Source of the DNA: Streptosporangiaceae bacterium
GTDB lineage: Bacteria; Actinomycetota; Actinomycetes; Streptosporangiales; Streptosporangiaceae
Assembly: GCA_030039095.1 (NCBI GenBank)
Contig: JASHQP010000234.1
Span: forward strand, 1 to 20,172
Direction of reading: 5' to 3'
DNA: 20,172 nt
Below the pieces are notes generated by a model. The model was given only the letters and a program-made list of their open reading frames with translations, made no database searches and was not told the DNA's origin. The translations under genes were made by a program, and so were the position numbers. Below, piece after piece: positions 8,253 to 16,074 of the stretch; within the stretch, counting starts at the first letter, position 1, and every line of letters starts with the position of its first letter.

Positions 8253-9447
8253 CGGTGATGGGCCTTTCTGCTGTAAGGGACTCGTAGATGCCATCGGCCT
8301 GAAGCAGGGGTACGACCTCAGCGACGAACCACTCGAGGTCGTGCGGCAGGTTTGGGAGCGAGAGATTGAATCCGTCCGCGGCGCCGTCGCCAAGCCAGTC
8401 GCCGATGAGGTTGGCGACCGTTCGCGGGGATCCGACGACTTGCCGGTGATTCGAGCCGACGATTTCGAGCGTGCGGTCCAGCCGGCCGCCGTTCTCCCGG
8501 ATAGCCGCCTGTAGCGAAGCCCAGAATCCCAGGCTGCCGCCGCGCTCCACTGACGCCGTGATGGCCTCGTAGTCGCCCTCGCTGAGCGGTACGGCGGGAT
8601 CGAATCGCGACAGGTCGGTGTCCAGCAGGCTTTCAAAGTGCTCGAGCCTGCCCGCCCACGAGGACGTCCGCGACTGCCGGTAGCGCTGCCGAGCCTCCTC
8701 GTCGGTGCAGCCAAGGTGGACGCCCAGTCCCGGGAGCACCAGGATCTGGTCCGGGTTCCTTCCGTGCCTGGCGGCGGCATGCCGCACGTTCTCGCGGTAT
8801 TGCTTGGCGAATTCCTTGGCCAGCACGGAGCAGAAGACGCGTGTTGCGTGCTTGCCGGCCAGGTCGATTCCCTCTGACGAGCCGCCAGCCTGATATACCT
8901 CAGGGGTGGGCAAGTCGGCGAGCGCGTCCGCGCAGTAGCGCTGCACGAAGCTGATGAACTCGTCCGCGTGGAGGTAACGGGCCGACCGAGGCGGATACTG
9001 GTCGACACCGAAATTACCCATAGGACCAGACTGGGCGGTCGTGACGGCATTCCACCCCATGCGACCGCGGCTGACTTGCTGCAGTGACACAAGGCTGCGG
9101 GCAAGCTCCTCGGGGTTGCTGTAGGTCGTCGAAAGCGTCACGACAATGCCGATCCTGGCGGTCGCCCCCGCGACCCGTGCCGCGAGCACCGTCGGCTCCA
9201 TGGCCTGCGGGAAGCTACGCTGGGGGTTGGTCCACAGCGCGGGCACGTCGGCGAAGAAGACCGCGTTCAGCAGGCCGCGCTCGGCGATCCGCGCGACGTC
9301 TTGGTAGAACCGCCCGGTGAGCAGATATTCAGCGGGGCGGTCGCCGGTCAGCCAAAGCTGCGGGTCGGCTGCTGCCCCGCCCAGGTTGAGGTTGAGCACC
9401 GCCTGCCTGCGGGCCCGCCCTGGCCGCAGGGCGCTGCTGCCGGTCAT
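8236..9447 (-). CDS. NtaA/SnaA-family flavin monooxygenase with shortened mid-region
   Basis: 403 residues from the ATG at 9447, which overlaps the upstream stop as ATGA; an upstream in-frame start would add 24 residues unlike the family. Motifs seen: NAVFFADVPALW (61-72), LSTTYSNPEELARSL (105-119), RGRMGWNAVTT (127-137), NFGVDQYPPRSARY and QAGGSSEGIDLAGKHA (186-201). GAADGFNLSLPNLP comes near the end. Two oddities are visible. The stretch between ADEFISFV and QAGG is about 20-40 residues shorter than in the other two competent paralogs here and lacks the HxGxYFxV(x)GPL block. The C-terminus also lacks the usual TLRDHLGL motif. The GWN and QAG motifs are present, so it is probably active. No clear SD precedes the ATG, so translation is probably coupled. 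Role inferred as for its paralogs. Confidence 0.88.
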   Translation of the reverse strand: MTGSSALRPGRARRQAVLNLNLGGAAADPQLWLTGDRPAEYLLTGRFYQDVARIAERGLLNAVFFADVPALWTNPQRSFPQAMEPTVLAARVAGATARIGIVVTLSTTYSNPEELARSLVSLQQVSRGRMGWNAVTTAQSGPMGNFGVDQYPPRSARYLHADEFISFVQRYCADALADLPTPEVYQAGGSSEGIDLAGKHATRVFCSVLAKEFAKQYRENVRHAAARHGRNPDQILVLPGLGVHLGCTDEEARQRYRQSRTSSWAGRLEHFESLLDTDLSRFDPAVPLSEGDYEAITASVERGGSLGFWASLQAAIRENGGRLDRTLEIVGSNHRQVVGSPRTVANLIGDWLGDGAADGFNLSLPNLPHDLEWFVAEVVPLLQADGIYESLTAERPITDDDSG

Positions 9448-10466
9448 CGTGGCCCGGCCGGGGTGTGGTCGGTAGCCGAGAACGCGGGCGCGGCGTCCTG
9501 CAGGAGGTCGGCTCGCCACGGCAGGCCCAGGCGTTCGCGGAGCGTCCGCGGGGCGGACAGCCGTCCGGCCGGGCCAGCCGGGAGTGTCCGCAGGGCGGCG
9601 ACGATCTCGGTGAGCGAAGCCGACGGGAAAGTCAGCAGCAGTCCATCGAAGCCGGCCGGTCGGCGGACCGCGGAATGGTCAGTAATGCGTGCGGTGGCGT
9701 CGAGCCGCAGCTCGAGGTAGGACCGGATCGGGGCGAGTGCCCAGGTCCGGATCAGCCCTCGAGCCCGGCGCCCGGCCCGCCCGCCTGTCGCGAACAGCAG
9801 CAGGTCGGTCACGGCAGCCGCCGCGGCGACCTCCTCGCGGGACCTGACGTACCAGCCAAGGACCGGTGTGCCCTGCGGTGACGCCGGGAGCGTGCTCGGC
9901 CCGTCGATCGAGAAGAGCCCGCGGTGGTCGACCCGCCTGATCTTGGAGGCGTCCGCGAATGATCGTGTCGCCGGGTCAGCGACGAGCGCGTCGTCCGCCC
10001 AGCTCTGCCACAGCCGTACCATGGCCAGCGCCGCGTCCGCGGTGGTCGCAACGCCAGGCGTCGAGATCAGCGACGGCGTGAGCGGAGCGGGCGGCGGGCG
10101 GGTGGATGGCACGCCTCGATAGCCGTCGGACTCGGCCAGCACAAGGCCGCCGTTACCCGCGAGGAAGTGATCCACCGATGCGGCGCGCCGCGACAGGTTA
10201 TATGGATGGTCGGTGGCGGGTGAGCCGGTGCCGAGGACGCGCAGCGGGCCGGCCCGGTTGCTGACCGCCACTGCCGCGACGAATGGGTCGACCGCCGTGC
10301 CGTCACCGGCTGGCCGGGTCCAGAGCCGGTCAATGCCGAACACCGTGAAGTCCAGTGCATCCGAGCGCAATTGCTCGTCCAGGTCGGCTGACCGTACGGC
10401 CGCGCTGACCTGCGGCGCCGTCAGGCCGAGGGCGAACGAGAGATCCTCGCGCCGGTAATGCGTCAC
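9444..10466 (-). CDS. Degenerate short LLM family protein, paralog of the last operon gene
   Basis: 340 residues, clearly paralogous to the 1052-2071 protein. The two share the blocks DHPYNLSRRAASVDH (86-100), RLWQSWADDALVADPATRSF (151-170), DHRGLFSIDGPSTLPASPQG (180-199) and TLRERLGLPW (308-317). As in that paralog, the GGRxGWNxVT motif is lost (here FLAGNGGLVLAESDG, 101-115) and the QAGxSxxGR motif is replaced by LGWYVRSREEV (203-213). Flavin catalysis is therefore doubtful. The start is GTG, overlapping the stop of the ATPase gene as GTGA, and its own stop overlaps the ATG of the competent enzyme downstream (ATGA). It is thus directly paired with a competent family member, as the other degenerate paralog is. 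Inferred role: non-catalytic partner subunit. The frame is intact, which argues against a pseudogene. Confidence 0.82.
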   Translation of the reverse strand: MTHYRREDLSFALGLTAPQVSAAVRSADLDEQLRSDALDFTVFGIDRLWTRPAGDGTAVDPFVAAVAVSNRAGPLRVLGTGSPATDHPYNLSRRAASVDHFLAGNGGLVLAESDGYRGVPSTRPPPAPLTPSLISTPGVATTADAALAMVRLWQSWADDALVADPATRSFADASKIRRVDHRGLFSIDGPSTLPASPQGTPVLGWYVRSREEVAAAAAVTDLLLFATGGRAGRRARGLIRTWALAPIRSYLELRLDATARITDHSAVRRPAGFDGLLLTFPSASLTEIVAALRTLPAGPAGRLSAPRTLRERLGLPWRADLLQDAAPAFSATDHTPAGPR

Positions 10467-12145
10467 TGCCCGGCTCCGGACTCGGCGGAACGGCGCGGCG
10501 GCAAAACCGAGTCGACCAGTTCCCGGGTGACCGGGTCACGGGCGTCATCGCGGAAGTCGGCCGTTGCGAAGCGGTCGACGACCCGGCCGTCCTTGAGGAC
10601 GATGACGTGGTCGGCGAACTGGTCGACCACGGCCAGGTTGTGGGCGATGAGCACGAACGTCAGCCCCAGAGTGTCGCGGAGCGTAATCAGGAGGTCGATG
10701 ATCTGGGCCTGGGTGGAGACGTCCAGTGCCGAAGTGGGCTCATCGAGCACCACCAGGTCGGGTCTGACCGCGAGAGCCCGGGCGATGCCGACGCGTTGCC
10801 GCTCCCCGCCGGAGAGCTGGTGCGGGTAGCGCCCCAGGTACTCGGCGGACAGGCCGACAAGCCCGAGCATCTCTCCCGCCACCTCCGTCGCGGGGTGCCC
10901 CCGCTGGGCGATGCCGAGCCGGACGACCGGCCGGGTGATCTGTGGCCCGATCCGCAGTCGCGGGTTCAGTGCGCTGCCATGGTCCTGGAACACGATCTGC
11001 ACGCTGCGCCGGAACTTGCGCAGCTGCTCACGCCCGGTGGCTCGGTTGTCCATGCCCTCGTGGGCGACCCTGCCTTCGGTCGGAGTGAGCAGACCGGTGA
11101 TGATCCGCCCGAGCGTGGTCTTGCCCGATCCCGACTCTCCGATCAGCGCGAGGCTGTCCCCGCGCCGGATGGTCAGGCTGACGTGATCGAGCGCCACGAA
11201 CTCGGACTTGCGCAGGCCCGTGCCACGGACGACGAAGCTCTGGACCACGTCCTCGACGCTCACCAGGGTGTCAGCGGCACCGTCGGCGCTGGCTGCCATC
11301 GGTGGCATATGTGTGGCGGAAGAGCCCAGCGTGGGCACGGAGCCGATCAGCAGCCGGGTGTAGGGATGTTGCGGCGCCGCCAGCACGGCTTCGGTGGTGC
11401 CGGCTTCGACGAGCTCGCCCCGGCGCAGCACGGCGACTCGGTCGCTCAGGTAGGACACCACACCGAAGTCATGAGTGACGATCAGGATCGAGATGCCGAG
11501 ATCGCGGCGCAGGCCAGCAAGCAGGGTCAGCACCTGCTTCTGGATGGTCGCGTCCAGCGCGGTCGTCGGCTCGTCGGCAATCAGGAGCGACGGCGAGGGA
11601 ATGCACGCGATGGCGATCATGACGCGCTGGCGCATGCCGCCCGACAGCTGATGAGGAAAAGCGTCGAGAACCCGGTCGACGTCGCGGATACCCACCCGGT
11701 CGAGCCACTCGCTGGCCAGTGCGACCGCGTCGCTGCTGGCCAGGCCCAGGTGGTGGCGGATGAGCTCGCGCATCTGGCTGCCGATCTTGAAGGAGGGGTC
11801 CAGCGAGGAGGCCGGGTTCTGGAAGATCGTTCCGATCTGTCGGCCACGGACCGAGTTGAGGCGCGTATCGGGCAGGCCCAGCAGCTCCCTCCCCCGGAAC
11901 CGGATGCTGCCGGAGAGCGAGGTGCCGCGGCCGGCCGGCAGCAGGCCGACGATCGCCGAGGCGGTGACGCTCTTGCCCGAGCCCGATTCGCCGACCAGGG
12001 CCAGGACTTCGCCGTCTCCTACGGTCAGGCTCACGTTCTTAACGGCCCGCACCGTGGACTGCCGACCCGTGAATGTGACCGACAGGTCCTGGATCTGCAG
12101 TAGTGGAGAAGTGGTCGAAGGCACGAGGTTCCCCCGCTCAGGCAC
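10463..12145 (-). CDS. Fused double ATPase of an Opp/Dpp-type ABC importer
   Basis: 560 residues holding two complete ABC ATPase domains (DppD-DppF or OppD-OppF type fusion). Domain 1: Walker A GESGSGKS (52-59), signature LSGGMRQR (167-174), Walker B LLIADEP (187-193) and H-loop His225. The HPYTRLLIGSVP segment typical of OppD follows. Domain 2: Walker A GESGSGKT (336-343), signature LSGGERQR (444-451), Walker B LVVLDEP (464-470) and His502. Both domains look able to hydrolyse ATP. Two GTG starts are possible. The one at 12145 overlaps the permease stop by 8 nt. The one at 12124 gives a start 7 residues later and has a G-rich SD-like GGGGGA about 6 nt upstream. It energises uptake through the two permeases encoded just upstream. 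Confidence 0.95.
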   Translation of the reverse strand: MPERGNLVPSTTSPLLQIQDLSVTFTGRQSTVRAVKNVSLTVGDGEVLALVGESGSGKSVTASAIVGLLPAGRGTSLSGSIRFRGRELLGLPDTRLNSVRGRQIGTIFQNPASSLDPSFKIGSQMRELIRHHLGLASSDAVALASEWLDRVGIRDVDRVLDAFPHQLSGGMRQRVMIAIACIPSPSLLIADEPTTALDATIQKQVLTLLAGLRRDLGISILIVTHDFGVVSYLSDRVAVLRRGELVEAGTTEAVLAAPQHPYTRLLIGSVPTLGSSATHMPPMAASADGAADTLVSVEDVVQSFVVRGTGLRKSEFVALDHVSLTIRRGDSLALIGESGSGKTTLGRIITGLLTPTEGRVAHEGMDNRATGREQLRKFRRSVQIVFQDHGSALNPRLRIGPQITRPVVRLGIAQRGHPATEVAGEMLGLVGLSAEYLGRYPHQLSGGERQRVGIARALAVRPDLVVLDEPTSALDVSTQAQIIDLLITLRDTLGLTFVLIAHNLAVVDQFADHVIVLKDGRVVDRFATADFRDDARDPVTRELVDSVLPPRRSAESGAGQ

Positions 12146-13082
12146 TCACCGAATGGGGATCGAGGACATCGCGCAGTCCATCCCCAAGCCAGTTGAACGA
12201 GAGCCCGACGATCAAGATCATCAGGCCGGGGATGATCGCCTGCCACGGGCTGCCAGTGAGCAGCACCTGTGAGCCTTCCGCCATCATCTTGCCCCAGTCG
12301 GCCGTGGGCTCCTGGACGCCGATCCCGATCGCGCTGAGGCCAGCGGCGAAGACCGTGCCGATCCCGACCAGGCTGGACCAGTACACGATCACGGTCGTGC
12401 GGATGTTCGGCAGCACCTCGCGAAGAAGAACGGCGGCCTGGCCGGCGCCGAGAGCGCGCGCGGCTTCGACATACTCGCGATTGCGCTCACGCTTGGTCTC
12501 GCCGAAGATAATCCGGGTCACGTACGGCACCGACGCGAAGATAATGGCCAGCACGACGACCTCGGATCCGCTGCCGATCGTCTCCGCCAAGGACAAAGCC
12601 ACCATGATCACCGGGAACGCCAGCATCAGGTCGACGAGCCGCATGATGGCCGTCGTCACCCAGGCGCGGGCAGAGAACCCGGCGGTCAGCCCAAGTACGG
12701 TCCCGATCGCGACGGCCAGCGTGACGGCCAGGATGGACAGCCCCAGCGTGGCCCGGCCGCCGTAGAGGAGTCGGCTGAGCACATCGCGCCCCTCTTCATC
12801 TGTGCCGAGCCAGTGCGGGCTGTGGAATGGCGGCAGGTACCGCTGGGCGAAATTCTGGGCGTTGGGGCTATACGGAGCGATAAGCGGGGCGATCAGCGAG
12901 ATGACGACGATGACCGCGATGATCCCTATGGCGACGTACAGCTGGCCGTGGTGCCTGCGGCGTTGTATGGCCAGGCCGGCGCGGCCATCGGCATCGGCCG
13001 TCACCAGCGCGCTGGCACTGCCCGCGCTCGCGTCGGCACGGACGGACGCGGTGTCGGTTATCTCTGCGTCGCGGGGCGGCAC
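12138..13082 (-). CDS. DppC/OppC-type ABC transporter permease
   Basis: 314 residues. A long hydrophilic N-terminus (about 46 residues) precedes the first membrane helix (49-70). The OppC hallmark HWLGTDEEGRDVLSRLLYGG (90-109) follows, then further hydrophobic helices. The EAA loop, YVEAARALGAGQAAVLLREVLPN (204-226 region), contacts the ATPase. The C-terminus ends with NWLGDGLRDVLDP, typical of the family. The start is GTG at 13082, with AGGAGG 7 nt upstream lying across the stop of the other permease; the genes are 4 nt apart. It forms the translocation pore with the DppB-type permease. These importers carry peptides, nickel, or various small amphipathic organics, so a peptide substrate should not be assumed. 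Confidence 0.95.
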   Translation of the reverse strand: MPPRDAEITDTASVRADASAGSASALVTADADGRAGLAIQRRRHHGQLYVAIGIIAVIVVISLIAPLIAPYSPNAQNFAQRYLPPFHSPHWLGTDEEGRDVLSRLLYGGRATLGLSILAVTLAVAIGTVLGLTAGFSARAWVTTAIMRLVDLMLAFPVIMVALSLAETIGSGSEVVVLAIIFASVPYVTRIIFGETKRERNREYVEAARALGAGQAAVLLREVLPNIRTTVIVYWSSLVGIGTVFAAGLSAIGIGVQEPTADWGKMMAEGSQVLLTGSPWQAIIPGLMILIVGLSFNWLGDGLRDVLDPHSVSA

Positions 13083-13086
13083 GCGG

Positions 13087-14031
13087 CTACCTCCTCAGCC
13101 GGGGGTTCAGTAGGTCCTGCACAATGTCGCTGGCCAGGTTGACCAGCACGAACGTCACGGTGACCAGCAGCACTCCGCCCTGGACAACCGGATAGTCGTG
13201 CCCGCCGATGGCGCTGACCAGCTGGCTGCCGAGCCCAGGCCAGTCGAACACCGACTCGACGAACACGACGCCTGACAGGAGGGAGCCGATCTCCAGGCCC
13301 GTCGTGTTGAGGATGATCGGCGCGACGTTGCGCGCTACGTGCCGCCGCACGATCTGCCAGCGGCCCAGCCCTTGCGAGCGGTACATGCGCACGTAGTCCG
13401 ACGTCATGCTCTCGATGACACCTGCCCGGGCGAACCGGGCGAGGATCAGCATCGAGGTGATCGCCGCGGAAAAGCCGGGCAGGACGAGGTGCATCAGCAC
13501 GTCGCCCAGACTGCCGTCGCCGGTGTTGGTCTCCCCGCTGGCCGGCAGGAAGCGCCACTGGATCGCGAAGATCCAGATCAGCACCAGCCCGAACCAGTAC
13601 ACCGAGAGGTTGCTGCCGACCTGCACGAACGCCATGACGAAGCGGTCGAGGAAACGGCGGTGGTTCAGCCCGGCGATCGTGCCGATCGCCACGCCGAACA
13701 CCAGCGACACCACGATCGCCGCGGCAGCGAGGATCATCGTGTTGATGAACGCCGGCCACAGGATGTGGAAGACGCCCTCGCTCTGGACGATCGAGATGCC
13801 GCCGTCCTGGGTAAACAAGCCGGTCAGCCAGTGCCAGTACTGCTCCGGAAGCGGCAGGTTGAGGCCGTAGGCGGCCTCTATCTGCCTGATCTGGCCGGCC
13901 GACAGCTGTTGTCCCAGCGCGCTCTTGATCGGGTTGCCCGGATTGACCTTCCCGATCAAGAACGTCAGCACGCTGACGACGGCCAGCAGCGGGATGGTGA
14001 TCGCGACCCGCCACGCAATGGTCCTGATCAC
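13087..14031 (-). CDS. DppB/OppB-type ABC transporter permease
   Basis: 314 residues from the GTG at 14031, with an alternative GTG at 14046 that would add five residues. The 14031 start is preferred because it forms a GTGA overlap with the binding-protein stop, the pattern used through most of this operon, and the first helix then begins at the usual place. Seen: N-terminal helix with VVSVLTFLIGKVNPGNP, the segment YGLNLPLPEQYWHWL, and several hydrophobic helices. The EAA-type loop is YVRMYRSQGLGRWQIVRRHVARN (213-235), and the family motif VFVESVFDWPGLG follows. It ends in LLNPRLRR, typical of DppB. Partner of the DppC-type permease and fused ATPase downstream and of the lipoprotein upstream. 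Confidence 0.95.
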   Translation of the reverse strand: MIRTIAWRVAITIPLLAVVSVLTFLIGKVNPGNPIKSALGQQLSAGQIRQIEAAYGLNLPLPEQYWHWLTGLFTQDGGISIVQSEGVFHILWPAFINTMILAAAAIVVSLVFGVAIGTIAGLNHRRFLDRFVMAFVQVGSNLSVYWFGLVLIWIFAIQWRFLPASGETNTGDGSLGDVLMHLVLPGFSAAITSMLILARFARAGVIESMTSDYVRMYRSQGLGRWQIVRRHVARNVAPIILNTTGLEIGSLLSGVVFVESVFDWPGLGSQLVSAIGGHDYPVVQGGVLLVTVTFVLVNLASDIVQDLLNPRLRR

Positions 14032-15677
14032 GCGCTCGTCAGCCACACCTTCGACAGGTCATACCAGTTGGTGTTGGGCCACACAAACCCCTGCACCTTG
14101 GTGCTGTACGCGTAATAGCGCGTGAAGTTGACGGTGGGGATCACCGCCGCGCTGTCGACCAGTGCCTTGTCGGCCGCCTGCCACAGGCTGACATAGTCAG
14201 CCTCGTTCGGGTTGTACCGCGCGGTGTTGATCGCCTGCTGAATGGTGGCGTCATCGACGTACTTCTGCCCGCCGCGGGCAATCACCTCGGACTGATACGC
14301 CTCGCTCACCCATTCCGGATAGGTGCCGCCGTACTCATCCAGGCTGATGCCGTCGTCCGGTTCCGGGTTGGAGGTGCGCGTGACGTAGGTGCTGCGGTCG
14401 AGCGCCACGACCGAGGCGCTGATACCAACCCCCTTGAGGTTGTTCGCCAGGTAGGCCGCCTCGGGTTCGCCTTCGAGGTCGGTGACGATGTTGAAGCTGA
14501 CGTCGCCGTCCTTGTAGCCCGCCGCCGTCAGTCCCGCCTTCGCCGCGTCAAGGTCGTAGGTGTAGCCATAGTCGGCGTCGGAAACGTAGGCCACGTTGCC
14601 CGGCGGCAGGAACGACCGCAGGGCCAGTGCATAGCCGTCGTAAATGTCCTGGACGTCGCCGGGCAGATTGATACCCTGCGCGACTGCCTTGCGGACCGCC
14701 GGGTCCTGCACGAACTTGTTGGCGAAGTTCCACAGGATATAGTCCAGTTGCGCACCGTGCCCGGACGGGACGTTGAAGCCCTTGCTGAGCAGGCTCTGCA
14801 CGTCGGTGGGCTCGACCCGGGAGATGAAGTGCACCTGCCCGGACTCGAGGGCAGCCAGCCGGGTCTGGTCGTCGAGGATGATCCGGAAAACGATCTCATC
14901 GAGATAGGGCTGTTCACCCCAGTAATGCGGATTGCGCTGGAGAGTGATGTGGTCGCCGATGACGCGGTTGACGAATGTATACGGGCCGGTTCCCACCGGG
15001 TGACTCGAGAGGCCATTCTGGCCGTACTTCTCCAGCGCAGCCGGGCTGAATATCAATGGCGAAGAGATCGACTGCGCCAGCAGCCTGGGAAAGCCGATGT
15101 AGGGGTGATTGAACTCGAAGGAGTAGCTGTAGTCCCCCTCGACCGTGGCCGCCTTGAGGTCATCGAAGCGAGCCGACATGATGCCCGCGCTCACCGAGTC
15201 GTAGTACTTGAACGTCTTGTCGGTGAAGCGGCGGATGTTGAAGTCGAGAGCCTGCGCGTTGAAGCTGGTACCGTCGTGAAACTTGACCCCCTGGCGGAGG
15301 GTGAAGGTCCACTTGCTGAAGTCCGGCGCGGGTGTCCACGCCGTGGCCAGCCCGGGGACGAGCGCGGGCGCGGCAGTGCCATGCGGGGCGGCCAGGTCTT
15401 CCTGGACCAGGTTCTCGTAGATGTTGCGTGACACCCGGTAGGTTTCCCAGAAGTACTCACGATCGGGGTCGATCGCGGTCGGCTCCAGATACAAGGCGGA
15501 GATGAACGTGCCGCCCCGGACGGGTTTCTGGGCGCTGAGAGGCTTCGCCGTCGACGAGGTTCCTCTTGCGCACGCTGCGAGCAGCGCGGGCAAGCCCACG
15601 GCCGCTGACCCGGCCAGCAGGCCACGCAGTGCTGTACGCCGCGAGATCTCTCGGTCGAACCGCGAGAGGGCTGGCAT
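14028..15677 (-). CDS. ABC transporter solute-binding lipoprotein (SBP family 5), Tat-type signal
   Basis: 549 residues. The N-terminus has a twin-arginine motif ISRRTALRGLL (Arg13, Arg14), a hydrophobic core and the lipobox LAAC with Cys36, so export as a Tat lipoprotein is likely. The mature part matches peptide/nickel/opine-type binding proteins: RGGTFISALYLEPTAIDPD, a WTFTLRQGVKFHDGTSF block (about 123-139), the SHPVGTGPYTF block, and NPHYWGEQPYLDEIVFR. The ATG at 15677 has GAGGAG 8 nt upstream. It is the first structural gene of the 12-gene run and lies 174 nt after a leader peptide ORF. It should capture the substrate outside the membrane and so sets the specificity of the pathway; the ligand is unknown. 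Confidence 0.95.
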   Translation of the reverse strand: MPALSRFDREISRRTALRGLLAGSAAVGLPALLAACARGTSSTAKPLSAQKPVRGGTFISALYLEPTAIDPDREYFWETYRVSRNIYENLVQEDLAAPHGTAAPALVPGLATAWTPAPDFSKWTFTLRQGVKFHDGTSFNAQALDFNIRRFTDKTFKYYDSVSAGIMSARFDDLKAATVEGDYSYSFEFNHPYIGFPRLLAQSISSPLIFSPAALEKYGQNGLSSHPVGTGPYTFVNRVIGDHITLQRNPHYWGEQPYLDEIVFRIILDDQTRLAALESGQVHFISRVEPTDVQSLLSKGFNVPSGHGAQLDYILWNFANKFVQDPAVRKAVAQGINLPGDVQDIYDGYALALRSFLPPGNVAYVSDADYGYTYDLDAAKAGLTAAGYKDGDVSFNIVTDLEGEPEAAYLANNLKGVGISASVVALDRSTYVTRTSNPEPDDGISLDEYGGTYPEWVSEAYQSEVIARGGQKYVDDATIQQAINTARYNPNEADYVSLWQAADKALVDSAAVIPTVNFTRYYAYSTKVQGFVWPNTNWYDLSKVWLTSA

Positions 15678-15850
15678 TGGCTGTTACTCCTCGATGCTGA
15701 TGGCCCATGAGCGGGCGGCCGGTCGTTTCGCTGGTTTCGGACATGGCCGCACGCCGTGCAGCCTCGGGTACGCGGCAAAGACAGGGCGCCAGGCTCATGA
15801 CCGTGAACTGGATGGCCGACGCGAAGCGCCGGTGAGTTCGGGACGGGGGT
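15678..15850 (-). other. Untranslated leader between the leader peptide stop and the binding-protein gene
   Basis: 173 nt on the minus-strand transcript between the leader stop and the binding-protein ATG. It holds the GAGGAG ribosome binding site 8 nt before that ATG. A short GCAC-GGC-GTGC hairpin possibility lies around 15749. No intrinsic terminator with a T-run is visible, so an attenuation step here would more likely be Rho-dependent or act by masking translation (inference). An overlapping ORF from 15798 (MSLAPCLCRV...) runs out of frame into the binding protein gene and is not called. Confidence 0.4.
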
Positions 15851-15955
15851 CTATCTAGGTGACGGGCCGCGCCGACACAGCGCGCTCGCCTGTCGGCGGA
15901 GATCGACGTGCCGACGGCTGACCAGGGAATACAGCGCCATATCCTCAGCCTGCAT
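15851..15955 (-). CDS. Actinobacterial sulfur-operon leader peptide (putative cysteine attenuator)
   Basis: A short ORF read from the minus strand, with in-frame ATGs at 15955 (34 residues) and 15940 (29 residues) and a TAG stop. It contains SRRHVDLRRQASALCR. From memory, the pattern R-x-H-(V/I)-D-L-x-R-x-x-S-A-(L/I)-C recurs in tiny leader peptides upstream of sulfur transport and assimilation operons in actinomycetes. There is a single Cys codon (TGT) seven codons before the stop, placed inside an inverted repeat. AGGGA lies 6 nt before the 15955 ATG. Alternatively a TATAGG hexamer at 15968-15963 lies at a -10-like distance from it, which would suit a leaderless transcript. Inferred role: ribosome stalling at the Cys codon when charged tRNA-Cys is scarce changes mRNA folding or Rho access and raises expression of the operon. 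Recognised by motif; no search was possible. Confidence 0.78.
   Translation of the reverse strand: MQAEDMALYSLVSRRHVDLRRQASALCRRGPSPR
15870..15898 (-). promoter_or_regulatory. Inverted repeat within the leader ORF, spanning the Cys codon
   Basis: Perfect 8-bp arms CGCCGACA and TGTCGGCG (15870-15877 and 15891-15898) are separated by 13 nt that themselves contain the palindrome AGCGCGCT. The minus-strand RNA could form a stable GC-rich stem over codons for RRQASALCRR, with the single Cys codon in one arm. This placement fits a stalling-controlled RNA switch. It could also be a protein-binding operator, or chance in GC-rich DNA. Confidence 0.5.
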
Positions 15956-15997
15956 CCGTTATCCCTATAATGTCAATAGAAAAAGTCGTATTTATGG
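15951..15997 (-). promoter_or_regulatory. AT-rich segment upstream of the leader peptide, candidate promoter
   Basis: A local AT-rich island in very GC-rich DNA. On the minus strand it contains TTGACA (15976-15971) and TATAGG (15968-15963). These two are too close together to be one -35/-10 pair, so the exact promoter is not resolved. If TATAGG is the -10, transcription would begin at or next to the ATG at 15955. A perfect TATAAT occurs on the plus strand (15966-15971) but no gene follows it in that direction. Confidence 0.35.
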
Positions 15998-16074
15998 GCC
16001 TGCTCACCCGCAAGCCGATCACCAAGGCTGCTGGCAGGATTGGCGGGGCATCGGCCCGCTCCTCCGCACGCTGG

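Noticed and set aside
8253..9104. Extended start for the rhodanese giving an 839-residue protein
   Set aside because: The extra 284 residues are an out-of-frame reading of the upstream monooxygenase gene; rhodanese homology starts at the ATG at 8252.
15457..15798. ORF starting MSLAPCLCRV, two close Cys codons before the binding protein gene
   Set aside because: It runs far out of frame into the binding-protein gene, has no ribosome binding site and lacks the leader-peptide signature; the 15851-15955 ORF fits much better.
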